From positions 23,655,400 to 23,719,399 of the forward strand of contig NC_088305.1 of NCBI RefSeq assembly GCF_032854445.1: a DNA stretch of 64,000 nt, written 5' to 3'. Made by a program: the position numbers and the translations under genes. Source of the DNA: Liolophura sinensis. Taxonomy: Eukaryota > Mollusca > Polyplacophora > Chitonida > Chitonidae. Shown one piece after another: positions 55,097 through 64,000 of this stretch. The number at the start of each line of letters is the position of its first letter. The first letter of the stretch is position 1. The notes beneath the pieces are model-generated. The model had not been told where the DNA came from, searched no databases, and was given only the letters and a program-made list of their open reading frames with translations.

Positions 55097-55205
55097 GTTT
55101 GAGTTTGGCTATGTCCCAGAACACGAGAATAACGTCATTCTTCAGCCATTAGGGACATTAAAATCAAAAAACGGCATTAAAGTGAAAATAACCTCACGGA
55201 CATAA
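55097..55205 (+). CDS. CYP4: second CYP4 terminal exon (alternative last exon or gene remnant)
   Basis: 109 nt with acceptor TTTTTGTTACAG and stop TAA at 55203-55205. It encodes FEFGYVPEHENNVILQPLGT and a tail ending VKITSRT. Length, phase and splice acceptor match CYP4 exon 12 (33924-34032), and 22 of 35 residues are identical, the differences clustering in residues 5-12 and at the very end. It is open, with conservative replacements, so selection has probably acted on it. It could be spliced from exon 11 (32460-32525) as an alternative 3' end, or be what remains of a tandem gene copy. Confidence 0.85.
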
Positions 55206-55474
55206 CCCAGTGACCAGACATGTTGTAACTGTATAAGTTTGCCAAGTAGGCCTGTGAGAGGCCAGGATTCAACCTGGCCGTCCAAAAGAATTTTGCACTG
55301 GACATAAAACTGTTTTGTGTGGAACGGCTAGTATCTGGTCAATCATTTGTAATGTCATGGATTTGTTTCTGTCGACGATTACCACATAGTGACAGGATCC
55401 GTGACAGCAAGGTTGTAAGTGTGATGGTTCATGTAAAAACTATCAAGAAAGAGTTGCAATATTAGATGGCAGTA

Positions 55475-55668
55475 AAATCTGACCATGCTGGCTTCCTCTC
55501 CGGCCGCAGGTGGTATGGTCTGTCAACAATCTGCGGATGGTTGTGGGTTTCCCCGGGGTTCTGCCCGGTTCCCTCCCACCTTATTACTGACCGCCGTCAT
55601 ATAAGTGAAATGTTCCTGAGTACGTCGTAAAACACCAATCCAATAAATAAATAAGTAAATATAATCTG
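55475..55668 (+). mobile_element. SINE, 5' truncated
   Basis: Starts in CCATGCTGGCTTCCTCTCCG, runs through GACCGCCGTCATATAAGTG to AATCCAATAAATAAATAAGT. Confidence 0.92.
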
Positions 55669-55939
55669 ACAACGGCCCTAACGATCAACACGCATACGGT
55701 ACCAATGTCCCTTTGATGGTTAGGGTATATAATCAACATCACATGAGCTCAGCTAATATCAAATATACATGTACATGGCACACTTGAACCAGGACAATAA
55801 TATTATCATTTTCAAATGGATGTCAAGCCGATTCCTGTCACAGTGTGTAGTTTTCAGTAGACAACAAGTGCATACATTTACAGGGTCTAAAGTTGTCCTC
55901 AGTTGTGGTTTTGGTGCTTTACGTCACATGACTTCTTTC

Positions 55940-56412
55940 AGAGGCATTTAGGAATTGGGGTGGTATAGACTGACAGAGGCATTACTTATGGATAACAACT
56001 CCTGGATTTATTGTGTTGGTGACGTTTCGATGTAGGTTCTTACATCGTTATTAAACCATCATTTTTTTTTTATAAGTCACTTGCTGGCTGTGTTAATAAT
56101 CTTCTTTGCTGCATGTGAATACACTGGACATTTCAAGGTAAGTCCATTGGGTGTCAGGTTGTTGTTCCTACATTTCATCAAAAAGGTGAAGTGGTTGCTG
56201 GTTTTGACATAGTTTTTCTCTGATTTGTTGAGCTTGTTGATGTCCACAATTGCCGCATCTCCATGTTGATGACGTATGGCTTCTTTCAGAGGCATTTAGG
56301 AATTGGGATGGTATAGACTGACAGAGGCATTACTTATGGGCAACAACTCCTGGATTTATTGTGTTGGTGACGTTTCGATGTAGGTTCTTACATTGTTATC
56401 AAACCATGATAC
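55940..56412 (-). mobile_element. Penelope-like retroelement fragment between direct repeats
   Basis: Two ~120-bp direct repeats (about 55940-56062 and 56283-56410) share GAATTGGGGTGGTATAGACT, AACAACTCCTGGATTTATTG and GACGTTTCGATGTAGGTTCT. Between them, on the minus strand, is an open frame (56295-56077) with the pattern NHFTFLMKCRNNNLTPNGL and AKKIINTASK, resembling the N-terminal region of Penelope-like reverse-transcriptase proteins. The catalytic domain is absent, so the copy is dead. On the minus strand each repeat has a GATGTA/TACATC hairpin followed by GAAACGTC, recalling the degenerate hammerhead motifs of such elements. Family assignment is inference. Confidence 0.5.
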
Positions 56413-56424
56413 TGTATCCAGGGT

Positions 56425-56520
56425 TATTTATTTATTTTTTTAATTGGTGTTTTACGCCGTACTCAAGAATATTTCACTTCTACGACGGCAGCCAGCATTG
56501 TGGTGTGATGAAACCATGTC
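56425..56520 (-). mobile_element. SINE 3' fragment, reverse
   Basis: TTTAATTGGTGTTTTACGCC, CTCAAGAATATTTCACTTCT, GGCAGCCAGCATTGTGGTG; head absent. Confidence 0.88.
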
Positions 56521-57160
56521 CGTCTACAGCTTGATTTCGCCTCACATGAACTTCACTTCAGGAACCTTGCTTTAATACAAGGACACCCTAAGGAAAAAAA
56601 CCTACTTGGGTTGGAGTGTCTTGTCTGAGGGTTCACAATGATTCTATGGTTAGGCAACACTATCGGCAGACAATAACATCTGAAGACAACTGCATTTAGA
56701 TACAAACTTCAGAGACTGGTCTACACAAAGCTACACTCTATTTCCTCAAAAGCCAACTTTATTGCTTTGTTCGAAGTACATGTACATGTACATGTACCTA
56801 CCAACATGTGATTCTGCATAATTTGTGTAAATTAACATGAAGTTTTGTTTATCACAGAGGGATTTCTATATTATGTTACAAAAACTTACATATGCATGTA
56901 AGTCTTGCTCTCTCAGTCAACAATTCCAGGACTGTCTGTACAAGTATAAACCTTTGTGAACACGCACAACAACGATATGAACACATGTACATTTAAACAC
57001 ACACATATACGCACAACGCCTGAGTTTTGTTGGCCTTGGCACAATTATCACAGAATCCCAATGAATGTGTACAAACACATGTATGAGACCACTGTATCCT
57101 TGGTAGGTGTTAATAATACTGTCGTCGTTAACGAATCCTGAACTGTGGTTTAAAACTAAA
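56521..57160. other. intergenic, nothing recognised
   Basis: AT-rich with a short GTACATGTACATGTACATGT run near 56777; no gene supported. Confidence 0.45.
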
Positions 57161-57164
57161 ACCA

Positions 57165-57398
57165 TGGGGTCTCCCTGGCTGATGGGTTTCGCGTGCCAGC
57201 GCGGCGCAATGACCCAGGAGCCTCTCACCAATGCAAGCTTCCTCTCCGTACGTGGGAAGGTCTGTCAACAACCTGCTGATTGTCGTGGGTTTCCTCCGGG
57301 CTCTGCCCGGTTTTCTCCCACCATAATGCTGGTCGCCGGGGCATGAGTGGAATATTCTTGAGTACCGCGTACAACACCAGTTAAATTAATAAACAATA
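57165..57398 (+). mobile_element. tRNA-derived SINE, diverged
   Basis: Head GGGGTCTCCCTGGCTGATGG, CAATGACCCAGGAGCCTCTC, internal deletion, then CACCATAATGCTGGTCGCCG and tail. Confidence 0.88.
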
Positions 57399-57904
57399 CC
57401 ATTCAGCAGCTCGTTAATTTATAGCAGTATATCTGCAAATATACAGTAAATCTGTTCTAAGCTAAATTTTAACATTTACAAAACATATACAGGCGAAAAA
57501 TGTTACCATACTGCTTGATACCAACGGCATCTATTAAATGAGCATGCTTTCCATGTCAAGAGGAACTTTAACTGTCAAAAGTAAGCTCAGGCTCACACGT
57601 GTTTAGACAATAACAGGAAAAACTTGATAATGTCAACACATATGTAACACTTTGAAATGAGTTCACGTAAGTGGAGTCTTAGTTACGATTATGCTTCTAT
57701 ATAGGCAATATCACAGTCCACGGTGCAAAGCCGACCTATATGCATGATACGTACACATCACTCGGACTTGGAGACGCCAGTGCGTAATGCCCATGTGGTT
57801 AGCAGGAAGACGTTCTACAGAGATAATATTCATATCAGACAAGTGTTCCCAGTTGTGATGATAAATCACTGTGACTATCATATCAGACAAGTGTTTACAG
57901 TTGT
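57399..57904. other. intergenic, nothing recognised
   Basis: No gene, SINE or array seen; lies between the SINE and the 53-bp repeat. Confidence 0.4.
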
Positions 57905-58100
57905 TGTGTTATGTAACAATGACTGTAGTCTATTACAATTCTCTGTATACACCATTGTTCTTTGTGTAACAAAGACTGTTGTCTATTACATTTCTCTGTA
58001 TTCACCATAGTTTTCTGTGTAAAAATGACTGTTGTCTATTACATTTCTCTATATTCACCATTGTTTTTTGTGTAACAATGACTGTTGTCTATTACACTTC
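57905..58100. repeat. ~53-bp tandem repeat, four copies
   Basis: Units containing TGTAACAATGACTGTTGTCT and ATTACATTTCTCTGTATTCACC. Confidence 0.9.
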
Positions 58101-58262
58101 TTTCTTTATTTATTTATGTACTTGATTGGTGTTTTACGCCATACCCAAGAATATTTCACTTATATGACAGTGGCCGGAATTATGGTGGAAGAAAACCAGG
58201 CAGAGCAACGGGGAAACCCACGACCATCCGTAGGGTGATGCCAGACTAACTGATATACATGT
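58100..58262 (-). mobile_element. SINE 3' half, reverse
   Basis: Tail ATTTATTTATGTACTTGATT, GGTGTTTTACGCCATACCC, GTGGCCGGAATTATGGTGG; head replaced. Confidence 0.88.
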
Positions 58263-58379
58263 AGGACTGGAGATGTTGTTCTTTGTGTATCAACAACCAT
58301 ATGTGTCACCAATCAAATAAATTAATTTAACTGCACCCTACTAACATGTGTATCTCACCGTTCCTTAAGGTTATAGGCT

Positions 58380-58583
58380 TCATCCAGAAAATGTGCTGAC
58401 TGAATTTCCTTCTAGTTCCAACACTAAGTTTCTATGCTGGGATGGAGAGCTTGTCAAACCTGATCTGGTCTGTTTGCCCCTGGCTTTAATTCCACGCCTT
58501 CTTCCAATCTGATTGGATGATGGACTGTTACTGGTTACCGGGTGATCCCCTGGATGGTTGCCAAGAAAAAGTTCTTCTAAAAC
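58380..58583 (-). CDS. unidentified gene, terminal exon z
   Basis: 204 nt including the stop, acceptor CTTATTTGTGACAG, phase 0. Encodes VLEELFLGNHPGDHPVTSN, IGRRRGIKARGKQTR and the C-terminus LVLELEGNSVSTFSG. Confidence 0.85.
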   Translation of the reverse strand, partial: VLEELFLGNHPGDHPVTSNSPSSNQIGRRRGIKARGKQTRSGLTSSPSQHRNLVLELEGNSVSTFSG

Positions 58584-61500
58584 CTGTCACAAATAAGAAA
58601 AAAAAAAAAGAAAATAAAAGAAAAAGCCATTTTTTTTTTTTAAAAGAAAGCTTTCAATGTCATTCTTATCACATGCAGCAAACTCTCCTCTAAAAGTAAG
58701 AATGAATGAAGGAGAGGAGTTAACCCCCACGCTGACAGTATGTCAGCCTTACTGATCTAAATGTACGACAGAGGCAAAAGCATAGCAAAATGCCTGAATT
58801 AAGTGTCTCTCAATTACCCGAATGAGGGTTACACACAGCCAAGTCCTCACCAGTACTAAATGTATACGTATATATGTACTGCACAGAGCTTGTGGAAACT
58901 GTAGAGACTCTGTAGACTTGAAGAGGACAAATCTTACAAAGCACCCACAAAAATTACACACCTACACTGCCAAACTATGATTACAGGTATGGTACTCTGG
59001 TGTAAATACTCCAGTCTTGCTACAGTTTATACACATACACAAACACTGGAAATTAAACAGTGTGGTGCCAACATAAAATTATCCCTCACTTCTGAAAAGG
59101 TACAACCATTTAAGACCTGTAAATGTTATCAGTTGGCTGTGTACAGTGACAGTCAGATGTGTGTAAAGATGCTGTCCTCAGTGACAGTCAGATGTGTATG
59201 CAATGTTGTCCACAGTGACAGCCAGACGTGTGTACAAGTGTTGTCCTCAGTGACAGTCAGATGAGTGCATAAGTGTTGTCCTCAGTGACAGTCAGATAAG
59301 TGTACAAGTGTTGTCCACAGTGACAGTCAGATGTGTGTACAAGTGCTGTCCTCAGTGACAGTCAGATGTGTATGCAATGTTGTCCACAGTGACAGCCAGA
59401 CGTGTGTACAAGTGTTGTCCACAGTGACAGTCAGATGTGTGTACAAGTGCTGTCCACAGTGACAGTCAGATGTGTGTACAAGTGCTGTCCTCAGTGACAG
59501 CCAGATGTGTGTACAAGTGTTGTCCTCAGTGACAGTCAGATAAGTGTACAAGTGTTGTCCACAGTGACAGTCAGATGTGTGTACAAGTGCTGTCCTCAGT
59601 GACAGTCAGATGTGTGTACAAGTGTTGCCCACAGTGACAGTCAGATGTGTGCACAAGTGCTGTCCTTAGTGAAAGATAAGTGTACAAGTGTTGTCCACAG
59701 TGACAGTCAGATGTTTGTTCATGTGCTGTCCACAGTGACAGTCAGATGTGTGCACAAGTGCTGTGGACAGTGACAGTCAGATGAGTGTACAAGTGTTGTC
59801 CACAGTGACAGCCAGACGTGTGTACAAGTGCTGTCCTCAGTGACAGTCAGATGAGTGCATAAGTGTTGTCCTCAGTGACGGTCAGATAAGTGTACAAGTG
59901 CTGTCCTCAGTGACAGTCAGATAAGTGTACAAGTGCTGTCCACAGTGACAGTCAGATGTGTGCACAAGTGCTGTGGACAGTAACAGTCAGAAGTGTGTAC
60001 AAGTGCTGTCCTCAGTGACAGTCAGATGTGTGTGCAATGTTGTCCACAGTGACAGCCAGACGTGTGTACAAGTGTTGTCCTCAGTGACAGTCAGATGAGT
60101 GCATAAGTGTTGTCCTCAGTGACAGTCAGATGAGTGCATAAGTGTTGTCCTCAGTGACAGTCAGATGAGTGCATAAGTGTTGTCCTCAGTGACAGTCAGA
60201 TAAGTGTACAAGTGTTGTCCACAGTGACAGTCAAATGTGTGTAAAGATGCTGTCCTCAGTGACAGTCAGATGTGTGTGCAATGTCGTCCACAGTGACAGT
60301 CAGATGTGTGCACAAGTGCTGTCCACAGTAACAGTCAGATGTGTGTACCAGTGCTGTCCACAGTAACAGTCAGAAGTGTGTACAAGTGCTGTCCTCAGTG
60401 ACAGTCAGATAAGTGTACAAGTGCTGTCCACAGTGACACTCAGATGTGTGCACAAGTGCTGTGGACAGTAACAGTCAGAAGTGTGTACAAGTGTTGTCCT
60501 CAGTGACAGTCAGATGTGTGCACAAGTGCTGTCCAGTGACAGTAAGATGTGTGTACAAGTGCTGTCCTCAGTGAGGGTCAGATAAGTGTACAAGTCAGAA
60601 GCTGTTTACAATGACAATCAGATGTCCTGTATAGTGGTTGACAGACAGATATGAAGATGTGGCCTCATTGGTTAGAGGCTTGCAAATCCCCAAAAACTCA
60701 CTCCAGCACTGTATGTACATGTAGATAGTCTGGATGAGGCAGTGACAAAAGATCTAGCTTATTTACCAGGTGGTGACCCCCTGATGGTTGCTCCCTTGAT
60801 GAGGATCGCGTACGAGACGGTCCGCCACTGGCTCGTGTAGACTCAGAATGAGGCAAGGAGTTGGTTCTGTGTAGTGAGCGCCCTCTATGGTCAGTAACTG
60901 TCACCAAAGTACATAAAATCAAGGGAGGTACCACATAGCCAAGAAGAAGGATTAACAAGGGCTAATGTAACAAGATTACATGTAAGTATGTATTTAACTT
61001 TTAAATGTCAAGCCTCTGTTAGAGCATGAAATAAGACTTCCACAGGATTTTGTGCACTTTTGATAGGGGTTTTATGTGAATATGTTTAATACTTTAATGA
61101 AGGCTACCACATTTACGTATAGAGGAAACCGGAGTCTGGAGGAAACCATAGGATGGAAGAAATCACAGTCTGGAAGAAATCACAGTCTGGAGGAAACCAA
61201 AGTTTGAGGGAAACAAGATTCTGGAGCAAACCACAGTTTGGAGGAAAACAAAGTCTGGGAGAAACCAGATTCTGGAAGAAACCAGAGCTTGGAGGAAATC
61301 AGTTTGAGGAACACCACATGTAGCACTTGATCCTCATCCAATTCCTTGTACAGCACATGTGCCACTGATCACTTTACACCAATGCCACCACTATCAAGCT
61401 TGACGTTTGCAGCCAGGTCTGACGCATTTTGGCTTGTTTTGTAACAGGCTACTGTGTTTAAACCCATCAAAATTGTTTCATGCAGCTAGACATGCGACAT

Positions 61501-63339
61501 GTTGCACAGATACCATGGATAGACAAAATGTATGTGTATCAAGTGACAACAGATGTAAATGTTCAGGTAGATTTTTTTCTGACTTTACACTCCCATCCTC
61601 ATCACAGCTCCCTCAGTGAGTCTGGCATTGTTTAAAAGTTCTGCGCAATTTTTCTATACAATTTGCCATTGTTGGCGAATGATGTGAACTAAGCGCAGAT
61701 GGTTTGTTTACCACCAAGTATCTGACTGTATAAACCTGATCCCGATGGTGCACAACCAACTGGAACTGGATTAAAACAATCAACCTTAATCATTAATGAA
61801 TCTATTGACCTGTTATGTATAACTCAATAAGCTATAATCTAAAAATTAACCAATGCACTGGCCTAAGACGTCTCTAAACTTCGCCGAGTCTTACACAGCT
61901 AACACCTGTAACATTAGGAATGCCCTAATACACTTACCATCAGGAGTTGTCTGTGCTTTCGGAGGCCTGCCTGCCACCCGAGGGCCTTGTGCACCAGCAC
62001 ATTGACTGGTGGAGAAGCCCGCTGAGATGCCATCCAATCCGTGAGGAGCCGGGATTGATGGTGCCACGGGATCCACATGTATCCGCTCAGAGGGAATGTT
62101 AGCCAACTGTTGACTGATCCGCTTCCTGCGTATCCGAGCTCTAGCCAGCAGCCTGTTGCCTAAAATGCTGTCTGACTCGTGATTTCTGGAAGATGTTGTT
62201 ATCTCCCCTGATGGCCTAAAATTACAAAAAGTATCATTTATTTATTTATTTATTTATTTGACTGATGTTTTACGCCGTACTCAAGAATATTTCACTTATA
62301 CGACGGCGGCCAGCATTATGGTGGGGGAAACCCACGACCATCCACAGGTTGCTGGTAGACCTTCCCACTTACGGCCGGAGAGGAAGCCAGCATGAGCTGG
62401 ACTTGAACTCACAGCGGCCGCATTGGTGAGAGGCTCTTGGGTCATTACGCTGCGCTAACGCGCTAACCGACTGAGCCACGGAGGCCCCCACAAAAAGTAT
62501 CAAGTGACATATGCAAAGGTGCAGATAAGCTGGTGTTTACACAGCAAACAATAATACATAAAATGATATAAAATACACAAAATTCCTACAAGCACATGTA
62601 AACCCCTAATCGCACAGTTCAGTATCGGAACTCAAGAGAATATGATGGACAAGACAAATGAAAATATACTCTATTTCATCAGACGTGCTCAGATGGTGCG
62701 ATTTATCAAATTCTACACATTCTATGAAACTGCATTCGTCTGTGTCAATTCAGCATATCTGGGCTTAACTACGTGTACATGTGTGTATGATCCCCTTTCC
62801 TGCCTACAGACACAATGATTCAGAAACTGCCTCTGTAAGACTCTTTATGACAAACATGTTTGTGGGCCTATTCACAGGAAATGTTTTATCCAAGTGTGAT
62901 GCTAAAATGAAAACTGATATATGTCATATTTGAAAGGATGTGCTTGAAATTTAAAAGTCATATGTTCACATAAAAGGAGGCATATCATAAATGATACAGT
63001 TACTTTTCCTTTCGTACGTTAAATATTGCTCGTTAAGCTATGTAGAATATATAACATGGGCATTTCATCCTGCCTACTTCATGCCTCTGTCGCCTAGCTC
63101 TGTCATACCCAGAATTTCCTGTGAGGGCTGTTCCATTCAGGCCAAACAGTATTCCTGACAGTCCTGTTGGCACTTCCCCATCCCTGTAGTTGGGTATGGT
63201 GGGGCGTGGCCTGTGGCTTGATGGCTCACTCTGTGAGGGTGAAGCAGGACCCCTAACCCTGCTGCCTAATGAGTGGAGCCTGGCCAGCCCCACCCCTGGG
63301 ATCTCCAGGTGGCCTGGATCAGAGTGAACAGAACCCTCC
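58380..63339 (-). CDS. unidentified Ser/Arg/Pro-rich protein, C-terminal four exons (partial)
   Basis: Four exons on the minus strand: 63339-63109, 62215-61938, 60897-60767, 58583-58380 (844 nt, 280 codons plus stop). Every border is AG/GT and phases agree (2/2, 1/1, 0/0); the last exon ends in an in-frame TGA at 58382-58380. The protein looks mostly disordered: Ser-, Pro-, Gly- and Arg-rich, with a basic helix-like stretch LLARARIRKRISQQLANIP and a second basic patch IGRRRGIKARGKQTR, which may be nuclear targeting or nucleic-acid contacts (inference). I do not recognise the family. The first exon shown opens inside a codon, so the N-terminal part lies to the right of the window. Confidence 0.8.
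58584..59124. other. intron of the unidentified gene, nothing recognised
   Basis: A-rich near the acceptor (58597-58625); otherwise single-copy sequence without exon signals. Confidence 0.4.
59125..60595. repeat. 35-bp minisatellite, about 40 copies
   Basis: Unit CAGTGACAGTCAGATGTGTG plus TACAAGTGTTGTCCT (or CCA). Variants GATAAGTG, GATGAGTGCATA and AAAGATG recur in blocks. In three copies CTGTCCACAG is replaced by its reverse complement CTGTGGACAG (59761, 59971, 60459). In an intron of the unidentified gene. Confidence 0.96.
60767..60897 (-). CDS. unidentified gene, exon y
   Basis: 131 nt, acceptor TTGGTGACAG, donor GTAAAT, phase 1 to 0. Encodes DHRGRSLHRTNSLPHSESTR and SRTRSSSREQPSGGHHL, an Arg/Ser-rich stretch with possible phosphorylation sites. 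Confidence 0.82.
61125..61312. repeat. ~20-bp degenerate repeat (AGTCTGGAGGAAACCA)
   Basis: Around nine imperfect units such as CACAGTCTGGAGGAAACCAA and CAGATTCTGGAAGAAACCAG. Confidence 0.88.
61313..61937. other. intron of the unidentified gene, nothing recognised
   Basis: Single-copy sequence with no additional exon found. Confidence 0.4.
61938..62215 (-). CDS. unidentified gene, exon x
   Basis: 278 nt, acceptor TGTAATTTTAG, donor GTAAGT, phase 2 to 1. Encodes SGEITTSSRNHESDSILGNR, the basic segment ARARIRKRISQQLA, and a Pro/Gly-rich end (RVAGRPPKAQTTPDG). Confidence 0.85.
62236..62488 (-). mobile_element. tRNA-derived SINE, full length, reverse
   Basis: ATTTATTTATTTATTTATTT tail, TTTTACGCCGTACTCAAGAA, complete body, head end GACTGAGCCACGGAGGCCCC. 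It is 20 bases upstream of the exon-x acceptor, on the same strand as the gene. Confidence 0.96.
62489..63108. other. intron of the unidentified gene, nothing recognised
   Basis: AT-rich intronic sequence; no exon or repeat supported. Confidence 0.4.
63109..63339 (-). CDS. unidentified gene, exon w
   Basis: 231 nt, acceptor AACTTTCAG, donor GTATGA. Encodes HLEIPGVGLARLHSLGSRV and TIPNYRDGEVPTGLSGILFG. Enters with one base of a split codon and leaves in phase 2. GC-rich compared with surrounding introns. Confidence 0.82.
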
Positions 63340-63594
63340 CTGAAAGTTTACATGTAGGAAAGAGATAATATAAGAAATGAAAGCCATAATGACAAATTCT
63401 ATTCAAAGATCATCAAAGGCTGGGCCAACCTGACCAACAATTACATACACCTGCAACTTCAGGTATGACAAAATTAGTAATTATTTACTGTTCCCAATAT
63501 TTCAACTCTAGTATTAAGGATTACTTTGTGTTATACTTTTACTGTAGGTACAGGAACATGTAGCTCCATGGCATATATTCTGTTGGCATATTTA

Positions 63595-64000
63595 TAGAGA
63601 TTATCACAGCGGTGTGCGATCTGTGATGATGTATCACAATAGCGTGCGATTCGTGATGATGTATCACAATAGTGTGCGATTCGTGATGATGTATCATAAC
63701 ACTCTGTGATCCGTGATGATGTATCACAACAGTGTGTGATTCGTGATGATGTGTCATAACAGTGTGTGATCTACGATGATGCATCATAACAGTGTGCGAT
63801 CTGTGAAGATGTATCATAACAGTGTGTGATTCGCGATGATGTATCACAACAGTGTGTGATTCGTGATGATGTATCATAACAGTGTGTGATCTGTGAAGAT
63901 GTATCATAACAGTGTGTGATCTGTGAAGATGTATCATAACAGTGTGGGATCCGAGATGATGTATCACAACAGTGTGTGATTTGTGATGATGTATCATAAC
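63595..64000. repeat. 30-bp minisatellite with internal dyad, reaches window edge
   Basis: At least 13 units of GTGATGATGTATCATAACAG plus TGTGTGATCT. Each holds the dyad GTGAT-N5-ATCAC or its near variant. The 30-bp period keeps a minus-strand frame open with a His-rich ten-residue repeat (IHHHESHTVV); this is taken as a by-product of the period. Confidence 0.95.

Noticed and set aside
59327-59551. Minus-strand 74-codon frame with HIWLSL repeats
   Set aside because: The 35-bp array drifts through all frames, so short open stretches are expected.

Overview
The window is eukaryotic nuclear DNA, most likely from a marine mollusc (bivalve or gastropod). The support is small phased exons with GT-AG introns, long introns full of minisatellites, and about twenty copies of tRNA-derived SINEs of the kind common in mollusc genomes. 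One SINE type has a head reading as a tRNA A box (TGGCTCAGTTGG) and a B box (GAGTTCAAGTCC). Others end in the ACCCCAAGCACTCACTCACT tail. The species assignment is inference from repeat style only. There are no prokaryotic operons, CRISPR arrays or canonical RNA genes.

Layout. (1) 1-11473, minus strand: ten consecutive exons of DLEC1, an ASH/MSP-domain ciliary protein. They cover roughly the first third of the protein; the 3' part lies beyond the left edge behind a 45-bp satellite (1-1065). One exon is one base too long for its reading frame. (2) 11474-13885: an intergenic region of about 2.4 kb between two divergently transcribed genes, filled mainly with SINE fragments. (3) 13886-34032, plus strand: a complete 12-exon cytochrome P450 family 4 gene. 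All exon phases agree, the CDS is 1518 nt (505 residues), and every hallmark P450 motif is present. Its introns are swollen by tandem arrays, several of which are amplified copies of the adjacent exon/5' splice-site junction. Intron 6 also has a 4.1-kb array of an 82-bp unit. (4) 34033-37860: noncoding DNA with a putative TIR element and SINEs. (5) 37945-53024: a tandem segmental array, four long copies plus one partial copy of a 2.7-3.9-kb noncoding unit, followed by a 150-bp array. (6) 55097-55205: a second, diverged but intact copy of the CYP4 terminal exon, either an alternative last exon or the stump of a duplicated gene. (7) 55940-56412: a Penelope-like retroelement fragment between two direct repeats. 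(8) 58380-63339, minus strand: the last four exons of a Ser/Arg/Pro-rich protein I cannot identify, with 35-bp and 30-bp arrays in and beside it.

The three genes show no obvious functional link. DLEC1 and CYP4 are simply head-to-head neighbours. The most unusual property is the repeated tandem amplification of 5' splice-site junctions (CYP4 introns 1, 5, 6 and 8, and one DLEC1 exon), together with inverted copies of one such array on both sides of CYP4 exons 5-6. Exon boundaries come from splice consensus, codon phase and remembered family similarity; no alignment or transcript data were available.
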